From positions 1-7,847 of the forward strand of contig JAGGWA010000119.1 in assembly GCA_021157745.1 (NCBI GenBank): a stretch of DNA of 7,847 nt, read 5' to 3'. A program made the position numbers and the translations under genes. This document shows positions 1-5,969 of the stretch, piece after piece (the first letter of the stretch is position 1; the number at the start of each line of letters is the position of its first letter). This stretch comes from Thermoplasmata archaeon (GTDB taxonomy: Archaea; Thermoplasmatota; E2; UBA202; JdFR-43). Under the pieces are notes generated by a model, which saw only the letters and a program-made list of their open reading frames with translations, searched no databases and had not been told where the DNA came from.

Positions 1-18
1 GAGTTGAAGGGATGAATT

Positions 19-50
19 AAAAAGGCGTGATGACCACTGCAGTGCTTCAC
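19..50 (-). terminator. Possible terminator hairpin plus T-run behind the OPT/PqqD-like genes
   Basis: Read on the minus strand, GTGA (50-47) pairs with TCAC (30-27) around an inner perfect 10-bp palindrome, CACTGCAGTG (35-44). Five T residues (23-19) follow. Archaeal termination depends mainly on oligo-T tracts and the hairpin has an asymmetric interior loop, so this is a candidate only. Its position, just downstream of the last identified minus-strand gene, fits the end of that transcript. Confidence 0.3.
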
Positions 51-62
51 ATCGCTTCTCTT

Positions 63-85
63 GCAAGCCTTTAGAAAAGGTTTGC
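63..85. repeat. 10-bp inverted repeat with 3-nt loop
   Basis: GCAAGCCTTT at 63-72 pairs with AAAGGTTTGC at 76-85 across the loop AGA, with one G-T wobble. It lies 9 bases beyond the stop codon of the PqqD-like gene and is not followed by a T-run on the minus strand. It may be an mRNA 3'-end structure; I see no stronger function. Confidence 0.45.
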
Positions 86-103
86 CATTCATATCATTCA
101 TAT
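86..103. repeat. Tandem 9-bp duplication across a stop codon
   Basis: CATTCATAT occurs twice back to back (86-94 and 95-103). On the minus strand this reads ATATGAATG twice and carries the TGA stop of the PqqD-like gene at 96-94. Because the unit is three codons long, removing one copy would replace the stop with TGG and leave the frame open to the window edge. Confidence 0.9.
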
Positions 104-435
104 CTCACATACCCTCCTCTTTCGAGCATTTTCATGAAGAGATAAAGGCGTTCAAGCATCTTTTCCTCACCATATTTTTTCTCAAGCATATTTAATATGT
201 CTTCAATGCTATTTTTGCCATCGCAGTTTTTCCATACAAAAGTGCCAATTTCATCAAAATTAACAAAAAAATAATTGGGTTTGTTCAAGATCTTGCATAT
301 AAGGATGCCAGCCTTGCTTTTAAACTTCCTTACTTTAAGCTTTATGAGCCCATCTTCTTCGATCCATTCTGCATTGCGTATTGGCTTTTTACTCAGCCAT
401 TGCTTTAGCTTTTCTGAATTCTCTGATGACGACAT
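94..435 (-). CDS. PqqD-like small protein (RiPP recognition element fold)
   Basis: This 113-aa protein resembles the PqqD family, small winged-helix proteins that bind peptide precursors in RiPP pathways. The family signature is visible: DEIGTFVW (61-68), then CDG (71-73), then a helix of the 'IEDILNMLEKKYG' type, ending in a helix and a 'GGYV' strand. Residues 1-55 form a charged N-terminal extension. The start is the ATG at 435. A TTG 18 nt further upstream is possible, but no ATG, GTG or TTG lies in frame between the transporter stop and the conserved region, so the 47-bp overlap with the transporter gene appears real. I see no Shine-Dalgarno, so translation is probably coupled to the transporter. 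No radical SAM enzyme or clear precursor peptide is in the window. The family call is fairly sure; the function is unknown. Confidence 0.75.
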   Translation of the reverse strand: MSSSENSEKLKQWLSKKPIRNAEWIEEDGLIKLKVRKFKSKAGILICKILNKPNYFFVNFDEIGTFVWKNCDGKNSIEDILNMLEKKYGEEKMLERLYLFMKMLERGGYVRYE

Positions 436-2365
436 ATCCAAGCAGGAAAGCAATATAGCCCCATATCAGCATGCCTGGCCATGCTGGTGCGGTCTCCATT
501 ATTTTGAGATTGATGTGCCCTATGATGAGGAAAGCAGATATTACACCCATCAAAGCCTCACCAGCAATCAAACCTGCTGAGAAAAGCAAGCCAACGCGAT
601 GCGCCTTTTCCTTTGGCTTTATTCCAGTTGTTTTTATTGCCATCTCCCAGTCGCTTAGCTCCTCTTCTTCCTCTTCCTCCGGTGATTCTTTCTTGAGTAT
701 TCTATCCACAATAGCCCTTATTATTCCTCCAGCCAGTATTGGAACGCTGAGTGTGAAAGGAAGATAAATTCCTATTGCAACTGGCAAAACTGGTATATCC
801 ATTAAAATCAGCACTATGGCAAGGAAAGCGCCAGCTATAACGAATGGCCATACCATCTGCCCGCCTATCACTCCTTTAACTATGCCACCCATTAAAAATG
901 CCTGTGGTGCAGGCAAATTAACGCTTCCTATTCCATACGCCTTGTCCAATGCCTGGATAACGATTGCAAGAACAGGCGCAGCAGCACTAACTCCTATTAT
1001 CTCCGCCAGCTGCTGCTTCCATGGCGTTGCTCCAAGCATCTGACCGGCTGCCATAGATTGCAGAACATCTCCAGAAATGGCGGCTCCTGTGCATACGACG
1101 GCTGCCATTCCAACAACGATGACCATTCCAGATGTTCCTCTAACGCCAAATGCAAGCATTATCAGGGCGACAATAAGCAGAACCGCCACGGTAACGCCAG
1201 ATATAGGATTATTTGATGAGCCAAGCAATCCAGCCATATAACCTGCTATTGCACTTGCTATGAATGTGAGTATAACGAGAAATATCGCCATGAAAAGGCT
1301 TACCGCATACATGTTGCTGAGCCAGGCATATATCAAAAATACTGGGATGACCATGAAGCCGATGGCAAGAAAAACTTTTTTGATATCCAGATCCTTATCC
1401 GTCCTCTTCTTTTCTTCAACTGTTCCTCCTTTGAGCCCTATGATTGCTTCCCTTATTCCTTCTCCCAAGTTCTTTCTCAATGCCCATATTGTATACAAGC
1501 CACCAACAACCATGGCTCCGACTCCGAGGTAACGGACATAATCACTCCATATCTCCATGAATCCCTGCAATGGCGTCGCCCCAGGAGGCAATCCCGTCGA
1601 AAGAAGAATTAAAGGAGTTATTATAACCCAGCCAAGTAAACCGCCTGCAAAAACAAATGCAGCTATTCTTGGCCCTATTATATAGCCAACGCCGAGCAAT
1701 GCTGGAGATGCTGCTGTGCCACCATAAAAGAATCCTTTATTTGTTTTCCCTAACACCCCATAACTTCCAACTGCATACACTTTCTGAACTACGCCACGAA
1801 AGACATTCAATGAAACTTGCGAGAATTTAACTACAGCAGCGAGTATAGCGCCAATGAGCATCCATAAACTTCCGCCTCCTTCTCCTCGCTCCTCTCCTCC
1901 TATCGCTGTGTTAATAACGGCAGCAACAGCTATTCCTTCTGGGAAAGGCAAATCTGTTTTAACAATCAGGGCTCTCCTGAGCAAAACCATCCACAGCACG
2001 CCCAAAATGCCACCTATCAATGCAATCAGGGTTGTCTCAACATAATGGATGTGATGCCATGCGCCTATAACGACAAGAGATGGAATTGTGAATATTACGC
2101 CTGCCGCCAGAGCCTCGCCGGAGGCTGCGCCCATCATACCGAGTGTAACTTCAAGCACAGTTGGCTTGAACGGCTTTAGCAAGGCGACAGCAAGGATGGC
2201 GCCAGGCACGGCAGCAGAGACTGTCATTCCAGCATACAAGCCGAGGTAGGCATTGGCTGGACCCATTATCAGGGCGAGTATAACGCCCGTTAAAACAGCT
2301 TTCAATGTTAATTCAGGAACGGTCTCTTCAGGCGGTATAAGAGGTTGGAAATTTTCCCTGCTCAT
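389..2365 (-). CDS. OPT family oligopeptide transporter
   Basis: This 658-aa polytopic membrane protein probably imports oligopeptides, or possibly metal chelates, using the cation gradient. It begins with a short soluble N-terminus (1-20). OPT-like motifs include NAYLGLYAGMTVSAAVPGA (38-56), TDLPFPEG (137-144), SSNNPISG (383-390), the SGDVLQSMAAGQMLGATPW stretch (431-449) and MDIPVLPVAIGIYLPF (522-537). I judge roughly 14-16 hydrophobic segments by eye. Two charged cytoplasmic-type loops stand out: 312-330, and 558-590 with seven consecutive Glu (563-569). The length is normal for prokaryotic OPT proteins. The ATG at 2365 has GAGGG six bases upstream and a TATA-like element about 30 bases upstream. 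Its 3' end overlaps the PqqD-like gene and gcvH lies 37 bp upstream. The substrate cannot be read from the sequence. Confidence 0.93.
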   Translation of the reverse strand: MSRENFQPLIPPEETVPELTLKAVLTGVILALIMGPANAYLGLYAGMTVSAAVPGAILAVALLKPFKPTVLEVTLGMMGAASGEALAAGVIFTIPSLVVIGAWHHIHYVETTLIALIGGILGVLWMVLLRRALIVKTDLPFPEGIAVAAVINTAIGGEERGEGGGSLWMLIGAILAAVVKFSQVSLNVFRGVVQKVYAVGSYGVLGKTNKGFFYGGTAASPALLGVGYIIGPRIAAFVFAGGLLGWVIITPLILLSTGLPPGATPLQGFMEIWSDYVRYLGVGAMVVGGLYTIWALRKNLGEGIREAIIGLKGGTVEEKKRTDKDLDIKKVFLAIGFMVIPVFLIYAWLSNMYAVSLFMAIFLVILTFIASAIAGYMAGLLGSSNNPISGVTVAVLLIVALIMLAFGVRGTSGMVIVVGMAAVVCTGAAISGDVLQSMAAGQMLGATPWKQQLAEIIGVSAAAPVLAIVIQALDKAYGIGSVNLPAPQAFLMGGIVKGVIGGQMVWPFVIAGAFLAIVLILMDIPVLPVAIGIYLPFTLSVPILAGGIIRAIVDRILKKESPEEEEEEELSDWEMAIKTTGIKPKEKAHRVGLLFSAGLIAGEALMGVISAFLIIGHINLKIMETAPAWPGMLIWGYIAFLLGYVVIREFRKAKAMAE

Positions 2366-2390
2366 TTTAATCCCTCTTAATCTTTTTTTA

Positions 2391-2400
2391 TTTTATAAAT
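2391..2400 (-). promoter_or_regulatory. TATA-like box for the OPT transporter gene
   Basis: The minus strand reads ATTTATAAAA here, close to the archaeal TATA consensus. Its centre is about 30 bases before the ATG at 2365, predicting a leader of only a few bases. It lies directly after the gcvH stop, and no T-run terminates gcvH, so the transporter could be transcribed both from here and by read-through. A GAGGG at 2376-2372 could serve as Shine-Dalgarno on the longer transcript. Confidence 0.5.
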
Positions 2401-2402
2401 CT

Positions 2403-2786
2403 TTACTCTTTACTTATTAATTCCTCATATTGCTCAGCATCCATTAAATCTTCCAGCTCCTCCTCATTTTCAACTTCCATCTCGGCTATCCAGCCCTCGT
2501 CGTAAGGTGATTCATTTATTATTCCAGGCTCCTCTTCAAGCTTTTCATTTATAGCAATGATTTTTCCGCTGCAGGGAGCATATATTTCTCCAACAGATTT
2601 TACTGACTCTACTGTTGCTATAACATCTCCTTTCTTATAATATTTATCCAGTTCCGGCAGCTCAACATATACAATGTCTGTAAGGCTATCCTGGGCATAG
2701 TCTGTTATTCCTATTCTTATGCTCCCATTCTTTTTTAAAATCCATTCATGAGTCTGGCTATATAGCAAATCTTTTCTGATTTCCAT
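2403..2786 (-). CDS. gcvH: Glycine cleavage system H protein (lipoyl carrier)
   Basis: This 127-aa protein is the lipoyl-bearing shuttle that carries the methylamine intermediate between the P, T and L proteins of the glycine cleavage system in the cytoplasm. Visible hallmarks are HEW (13-15), GITDYAQDSLTDIVYVELP (26-44), the lipoylation site ESVKSVGE with Lys63, APCSGKI (70-76) and the NESPYDEGWI segment (91-100). The length matches the family. The start is the ATG at 2786, with a TATA-like element centred about 25 bases upstream, suggesting a leaderless mRNA. None of gcvP, gcvT, the L-protein gene or a lipoate ligase gene is nearby, so the partners must lie elsewhere. In some archaea H-like proteins also serve in lipoate metabolism without a full cleavage system, which remains an alternative. 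Confidence 0.95.
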   Translation of the reverse strand: MEIRKDLLYSQTHEWILKKNGSIRIGITDYAQDSLTDIVYVELPELDKYYKKGDVIATVESVKSVGEIYAPCSGKIIAINEKLEEEPGIINESPYDEGWIAEMEVENEEELEDLMDAEQYEELISKE

Positions 2787-2826
2787 GTTTTGGAAATGTT
2801 AATATGAATTTAACTTTTTTGAATTG
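2787..2826. promoter_or_regulatory. Divergent promoter region between gcvH and the acetyltransferase
   Basis: This AT-rich 40-bp gap has to serve both genes. On the minus strand an A-rich BRE-like stretch precedes GTTAAATT (2814-2807), centred about 25 bases from the gcvH ATG. On the plus strand TTAATATG (2799-2806) is centred about 25 bases from the ATG at 2827. The two elements are the arms of an inverted repeat, GTTAA (2798-2802) and TTAAC (2810-2814). Both transcripts would be leaderless or nearly so. The elements are weak matches; the spacing is the main support. Confidence 0.45.
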
Positions 2827-3237
2827 ATGATGAAAATAAGGAAATGCACGCAGGATGACATACCCAGCATAATAAAAATCGAGTCTCTTTCATTCAAATA
2901 TCCGTATCCCTCTATAGTGTTTTACAACTACATTGGCCAAAATTTTTATGTTGCTGAATTGGATAGTAAGGTTGTTGGCTATGCCATTGGCGATGTAAAG
3001 CGCCACCTAATTGTTTCGATAGCTGTTCATCCTGACTATAGAAGAAAAGGCATAGGGAAAGCATTGATGAACACCATTCTAAAAAACATGCATGATTATG
3101 CAATTTTGCAGGTTAGAGTGAGTAACAAAGAAGCGATTAAATTTTACAAAAAACTTGGCTTTATTGAAAAAGAATTGCTGAAAAGCTATTACATAGATGG
3201 TGAAGATGCGATTTTGATGTTTAAGAGCTTAGATTGA
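2827..3237 (+). CDS. rimI: GNAT N-acetyltransferase, RimI/Ard1-type
   Basis: This 136-aa single-domain GNAT protein probably acetylates the N-terminal amino group of proteins using acetyl-CoA; archaeal RimI/Ard1 homologues do this with broad specificity. The sequence shows VSIAVHPDY (63-71), the acetyl-CoA pyrophosphate loop RRKGIG (72-77), QVRVSN (95-100) and the C-terminal AIKFYKKLGF (103-112), all typical of the RimI subgroup. It is slightly shorter than many family members. Three candidate starts are adjacent (TTG 2824, ATG 2827, ATG 2830). I chose 2827 because it is the first ATG and sits about 25 bases from a TATA-like element, as a leaderless mRNA would need. Its last 17 bp overlap the convergent NAC gene. 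The GNAT assignment is firm; the substrate is inferred. Confidence 0.88.
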   Translation: MMKIRKCTQDDIPSIIKIESLSFKYPYPSIVFYNYIGQNFYVAELDSKVVGYAIGDVKRHLIVSIAVHPDYRRKGIGKALMNTILKNMHDYAILQVRVSNKEAIKFYKKLGFIEKELLKSYYIDGEDAILMFKSLD

Positions 3238-3541
3238 GGATTGCCTGTGCAATGTCTCCATTTGCTTCCTCCAGGGCTTTCATTGCTTCCTCTATACTCT
3301 TTCCAGTTTTTTCTGCAACAAGTTTTGCATCTTCCTCATTTACTTTTGTAAAAATTTCTGGTTTTCCAACAATCTGATAAGTCTGCTGCCCTTTTATCTC
3401 CATTATGCTCACACTCGGGCTAACAAAAACATATTTCTTATCTTTTGTTTCAATGATGACTTTCTCGGCTTCTATCTCCTTAACATTTATTCCCATTCTT
3501 TTCATTAGTTTCTTCATTTGTCTTTCATCCATTGGAAGCAT
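3221..3541 (-). CDS. nac: Archaeal nascent polypeptide-associated complex protein (NAC)
   Basis: This 106-aa protein is the archaeal alpha-NAC homologue, which forms a homodimer at the ribosome exit tunnel and contacts emerging chains. Residues 4-17 are a basic, Met-rich segment (MDERQMKKLMKRMG) that probably binds the ribosome. Residues 19-60 are the NAC beta domain, with EKVIIETKDKKYVFVSP followed by the VSIMEIKGQQTYQIVG stretch. Residues 67-106 form a UBA-like three-helix domain with GKSIEEAMKALEEANGDIAQ (80-99). Domain order and length are typical for archaea. The ATG at 3541 lies about 25 bases from an AT-rich TATA-like element. It converges on the acetyltransferase gene, and both products act on nascent proteins, although opposite strands rule out a shared operon. 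Confidence 0.95.
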   Translation of the reverse strand: MLPMDERQMKKLMKRMGINVKEIEAEKVIIETKDKKYVFVSPSVSIMEIKGQQTYQIVGKPEIFTKVNEEDAKLVAEKTGKSIEEAMKALEEANGDIAQAILNLSS

Positions 3542-3587
3542 GGAACAATATCAAAAAGAAGATTAAATATTATTCTATTTTTAAGTT
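3542..3587. promoter_or_regulatory. Divergent promoter region between nac and the GRAM-like gene
   Basis: One AT-rich core, ATTAAATATTAT (3562-3573) containing the palindrome AATATT, sits near the middle of this 46-bp gap. Read leftwards, ATATTTAA (3570-3563) is centred about 25 bases from the nac ATG. Read rightwards, GATTAAAT (3561-3568), preceded by a purine-rich BRE-like AAAAAGAA, is centred about 23 bases from the ATG at 3588. A single TATA core could thus drive both genes with little or no leader. Confidence 0.5.
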
Positions 3588-3860
3588 ATGAATGAATTTG
3601 TTCTATGGGAGGGGAAAGCGAATTTAAAAATTGGTATGGCTAAGATAGCAGGAAAGCTAACAATAACAAATAAAAGAATTTCTTTCAAGGCTTTATCAAG
3701 AAATGTTGAAATAAAAATGAATGAAATCGAAAATGTTGATATGTCGGGAAAGATAATAAAGAGGATTAGGATAAGAGCTGGAAAGGAATATTCATTTTTT
3801 GTTCCCCATGCAAAAGAGGTTTTGGAGTTGATAAAAAAATTCATTCGAGAAGATTTATAA
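3588..3860 (+). CDS. Small GRAM/PH-like domain protein
   Basis: This 90-aa protein has a single domain resembling GRAM or bacterial PH-like folds. These are small beta barrels capped by a helix that in many proteins bind lipids or other partners. The main clue is the repeated beta pattern around GKLTITNKRISFKA (22-35), with the TNKR turn, then VEIKMNEIENVDMSGK (40-55) and a C-terminal helix KEVLELIKKFIRE (76-88). It has no signal peptide or membrane segment, so it would be cytoplasmic. The start is the first ATG after the divergent promoter. The gene ends 21 bp before the synthetase gene, but that gene appears to have its own promoter. The fold call is moderate; there is no basis for a specific function. 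Confidence 0.65.
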   Translation: MNEFVLWEGKANLKIGMAKIAGKLTITNKRISFKALSRNVEIKMNEIENVDMSGKIIKRIRIRAGKEYSFFVPHAKEVLELIKKFIREDL

Positions 3861-3861
3861 G
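3853..3861 (+). promoter_or_regulatory. TATA box for the synthetase operon, overlapping the upstream stop codon
   Basis: ATTTATAAG covers the final codons and TAA stop of the GRAM-like gene, with purine-rich GAGAAG just upstream as a possible BRE. Its centre (about 3857) is 25 bases before the GTG at 3882, the spacing expected for a leaderless mRNA. A stronger-looking TTTATATA at 3867-3874 is only about 12 bases from the GTG. Used alone it would start transcription inside the coding region, so the first box better supports the full protein. Confidence 0.55.
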
Positions 3862-3881
3862 CTTGCTTTATATATCCAAAT

Positions 3882-5969
3882 GTGCATTCATTAGAACCAT
3901 TATTTAATCCAAAGAGCGTTGCAATTGTTGGAGCAAGCCATCATGAAGGAAAAATAGGAAATATTGTTGTTCGTAACATAATTGCTTCAGGCTATAAAGG
4001 AAAAGTGTATCTAATAAATCCGAAAGGAGGAGAAATTTTAGGACTGCCAGTATATAAAAGCATAGATGATATTCCCGAAGTTGATCTTTCAATAATTGTG
4101 GTGCCTGCAAAAATTGCTGTTGAACTTGCAGAAAAAGTTGCAATGAAATCGAAATATATCATTGTGATAACATCTGGCTTTTCTGAAGTTGGCAACATAG
4201 ATGGAGAACGCAAACTTGTTGAGAATGCAAAGAAACATGGAGCACGCATCTTAGGCCCAAATGTTTTTGGAATATTTTCTGCAAAGGCCCCAATAAATGC
4301 AACATTCGGCCCTGCTGAAATTAAGAAGGGAAACATAGGCGTTGTCTCACAATCTGGAGCTCTTGGAATTGCAATGATTGGAAAGGCTGCAGAAGACAAC
4401 CTTGGATTGTCATCGATAGTATCCATAGGGAATAAAGCTGACTTAAGCGAGGTGGAAATCCTTTCATATTTATTCCAGGATAAGCTCACAAAAGTCATAT
4501 TCATGTATATGGAAGGCTTGGAAAACGGGCGAGAATTCATGGAAATCGTGAAGAAAAAGCCCGAAGAAAAGAAAATAATTGCCCTGAAAGCAGGACGCAG
4601 CAAAGCTGGAGCTAGAGCTGTAGCAAGCCACACCGGCTCCCTTGCAGGCTCAGATGAAATTTTCGATGCTGCATTCCGCCAGGCTGGCATAATAAGGGCA
4701 TATAGCCTGGAAGATGCTTTCAACTGGGTTGCAACAATCGCTTCTTCACCCCCTCCAAAAGGGAAAAATGTCGTAATAATAACGAATGGCGGCGGCCTCG
4801 GCGTTGTCGCTGCCGACGCATGCGAGAAATACGGGCTTAAGTTGTATGATGATATCGAGATGCTGAAAAAGACTTTCGAGGATGTTATGCCAGAGTTCGG
4901 CTCCTATAAAAACCCTATAGATTTGACGGGGCAGGCGGGCGCTCGAGAATATGAACTTGCTTTGAAACGTGCTTTCGAGGATGAAAACATTCATGCAATC
5001 CTCGCTTTATATTGTGAGCGCGGTGATGCTGAGCTCGAAGCACTGATGAATACACTCATTAAAGTGCATAAGGAATACAAGGACAAAAAACCAGCCTTAT
5101 ATGCATTGTTTGGAGGCGAGGGAACAAGCAGAATCGTTGCTGAAATGAAGAAAAACAGGATACCTGCTTTTGGCGAAGTCGAGGATGCTGTTTCATCCTT
5201 GCATGCACTCTATAAGGCTTATGAAAAAAGAGAAGAAGAGAAAATAGAGGATGTTGAGATGGATGAAGCAGGCATAGAAAAAATAATCAGCAATGCCATA
5301 AATGAGGGAAGAAATAGATTGCTCAGCCATGAAGCAAAAGAAATTTTAAGGCTCGCTGGTTTGGATGTTCCTCCTTTCAGGCTGGCGAGAAATATTGATG
5401 AAGCTGTGAAATATGCAAAAGAAATAGGATATCCAGTTGCAATGAAGGTTGTATCTGAGGATATTCTTCATAAAACAGATGTTGGAGGCGTTGTTTTGAA
5501 CATAGATAATGAGGAAGAAGCCATAGATGCATATGAGCTCATAATGAAAAATTCCCGCATGCATGTTCCTAAGGCAAGGATAGAAGGGGTTGAAATATCA
5601 AAAATGCTTCCAAAAGGAACGGAAACCATAATTGGCTCAACAACAGATGCTTCATTTGGAAAAGTTTTGATGTTTGGGCTTGGCGGAATATATGTTGAAG
5701 TGCTGAAAGATGTTTCATTCAGAATTGCTCCCGTTTCAAAAAAGGAAGCTGAAAGAATGGTTAGAGAAATAGATTCGTATCCAATACTTGCAGGCATAAG
5801 AGGGGAAAAGAGGAAAGATATAAAGGCGATAATTGAATCGATATATAGAATTGGCATACTCGTGGATAAATTTGAAGAAATAGCTGAGTTAGATATAAAT
5901 CCCCTCATTGTATATGAAAAAGGAGCAAAGGTTGTTGATGCCAGAATATTGATAAAGGTGGAAAAATGA
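3882..5969 (+). CDS. ADP-forming acetyl/acyl-CoA synthetase, fused alpha-beta subunits
   Basis: This 695-aa cytoplasmic enzyme converts an acyl-CoA (acetyl-CoA or an amino-acid-derived acyl-CoA), ADP and phosphate into free acid, CoA and ATP, the main energy step of peptide- and sugar-fermenting archaea. The alpha half (1 to about 450) has a CoA-binding Rossmann domain (SVAIVGAS 12-19, GPNVFG 125-130), two ligase domains, and the phospho-histidine loop ASHTGSLAG with His250. A charged linker (about 448-465) leads to an ATP-grasp beta half. It contains LSHEAKEILRLAGL (481-494), DILHKTDVGG with His530 (the second histidine used for phosphoryl transfer in this family), FGLGGIYVEV (598-607) and ELDINPL (669-675). 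The usual DPxFG appears as DASFG (589-593). The start is GTG; a nearby ATG at 3880 is out of frame. The two halves are separate proteins in Pyrococcus but fused in several other lineages. Substrate preference is not readable. Confidence 0.95.
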   Translation: MHSLEPLFNPKSVAIVGASHHEGKIGNIVVRNIIASGYKGKVYLINPKGGEILGLPVYKSIDDIPEVDLSIIVVPAKIAVELAEKVAMKSKYIIVITSGFSEVGNIDGERKLVENAKKHGARILGPNVFGIFSAKAPINATFGPAEIKKGNIGVVSQSGALGIAMIGKAAEDNLGLSSIVSIGNKADLSEVEILSYLFQDKLTKVIFMYMEGLENGREFMEIVKKKPEEKKIIALKAGRSKAGARAVASHTGSLAGSDEIFDAAFRQAGIIRAYSLEDAFNWVATIASSPPPKGKNVVIITNGGGLGVVAADACEKYGLKLYDDIEMLKKTFEDVMPEFGSYKNPIDLTGQAGAREYELALKRAFEDENIHAILALYCERGDAELEALMNTLIKVHKEYKDKKPALYALFGGEGTSRIVAEMKKNRIPAFGEVEDAVSSLHALYKAYEKREEEKIEDVEMDEAGIEKIISNAINEGRNRLLSHEAKEILRLAGLDVPPFRLARNIDEAVKYAKEIGYPVAMKVVSEDILHKTDVGGVVLNIDNEEEAIDAYELIMKNSRMHVPKARIEGVEISKMLPKGTETIIGSTTDASFGKVLMFGLGGIYVEVLKDVSFRIAPVSKKEAERMVREIDSYPILAGIRGEKRKDIKAIIESIYRIGILVDKFEEIAELDINPLIVYEKGAKVVDARILIKVEK
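5954..5961 (+). promoter_or_regulatory. Shine-Dalgarno site at the first ATGA junction
   Basis: AAAGGTGG lies four bases before the ATG at 5966 and is complementary to the GGTG core of the archaeal 16S 3' end. It is embedded in the last codons of the synthetase gene (Lys-Val-Glu-Lys-stop). It decides the start of the next gene and implies coupled translation. Confidence 0.8.

Larger units (their letters stand above)
1..93. other. Left-edge intergenic or partial region, no confident gene
   Basis: This stretch is about 44% GC, richer than the neighbouring small gene. It contains two hairpins and half of a tandem duplication, listed separately. On the minus strand two frames are open to the window edge. 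One begins with ATG at 101 and overlaps the stop of the PqqD-like gene; it would encode 33 residues rich in Cys and His. The other simply continues the PqqD-like frame after its stop. On the plus strand, stops at 13-15 and 18-20 could end a convergent gene entering from the left. None of these is long enough to call as coding from this window. Confidence 0.4.

Noticed and set aside
27..93. GTGATGA at 27-33 matches the C box of archaeal C/D guide RNAs
   Set aside because: No CTGA D box follows at a suitable distance and no second C'/D' pair is present, so one short motif match is likely chance.
436..453. TTG at 453 as the start of the PqqD-like gene
   Set aside because: It adds six residues (Leu, Ser, Cys rich) with no Shine-Dalgarno and deepens the overlap with the transporter. 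The ATG at 435 is simpler, although neither start has a clear ribosome site.
658..690. Seven-Glu run in the transporter as a possible microsatellite or phase-variable tract
   Set aside because: The codons mix GAA and GAG and the run lies in a predicted soluble loop, so an ordinary acidic loop is more likely than a slippage tract.
3992..4723. 243-aa open frame on the minus strand inside the synthetase gene
   Set aside because: It is antisense to strongly conserved CoA-binding and ligase domains, has no recognisable domain, and is the kind of long shadow frame expected from the codon use of the real gene.
5468..5908. 146-aa minus-strand open frame opposite the ATP-grasp region
   Set aside because: It is Ser/Ile-rich and low in complexity, has no promoter or Shine-Dalgarno support, and the plus-strand frame is clearly the conserved protein.
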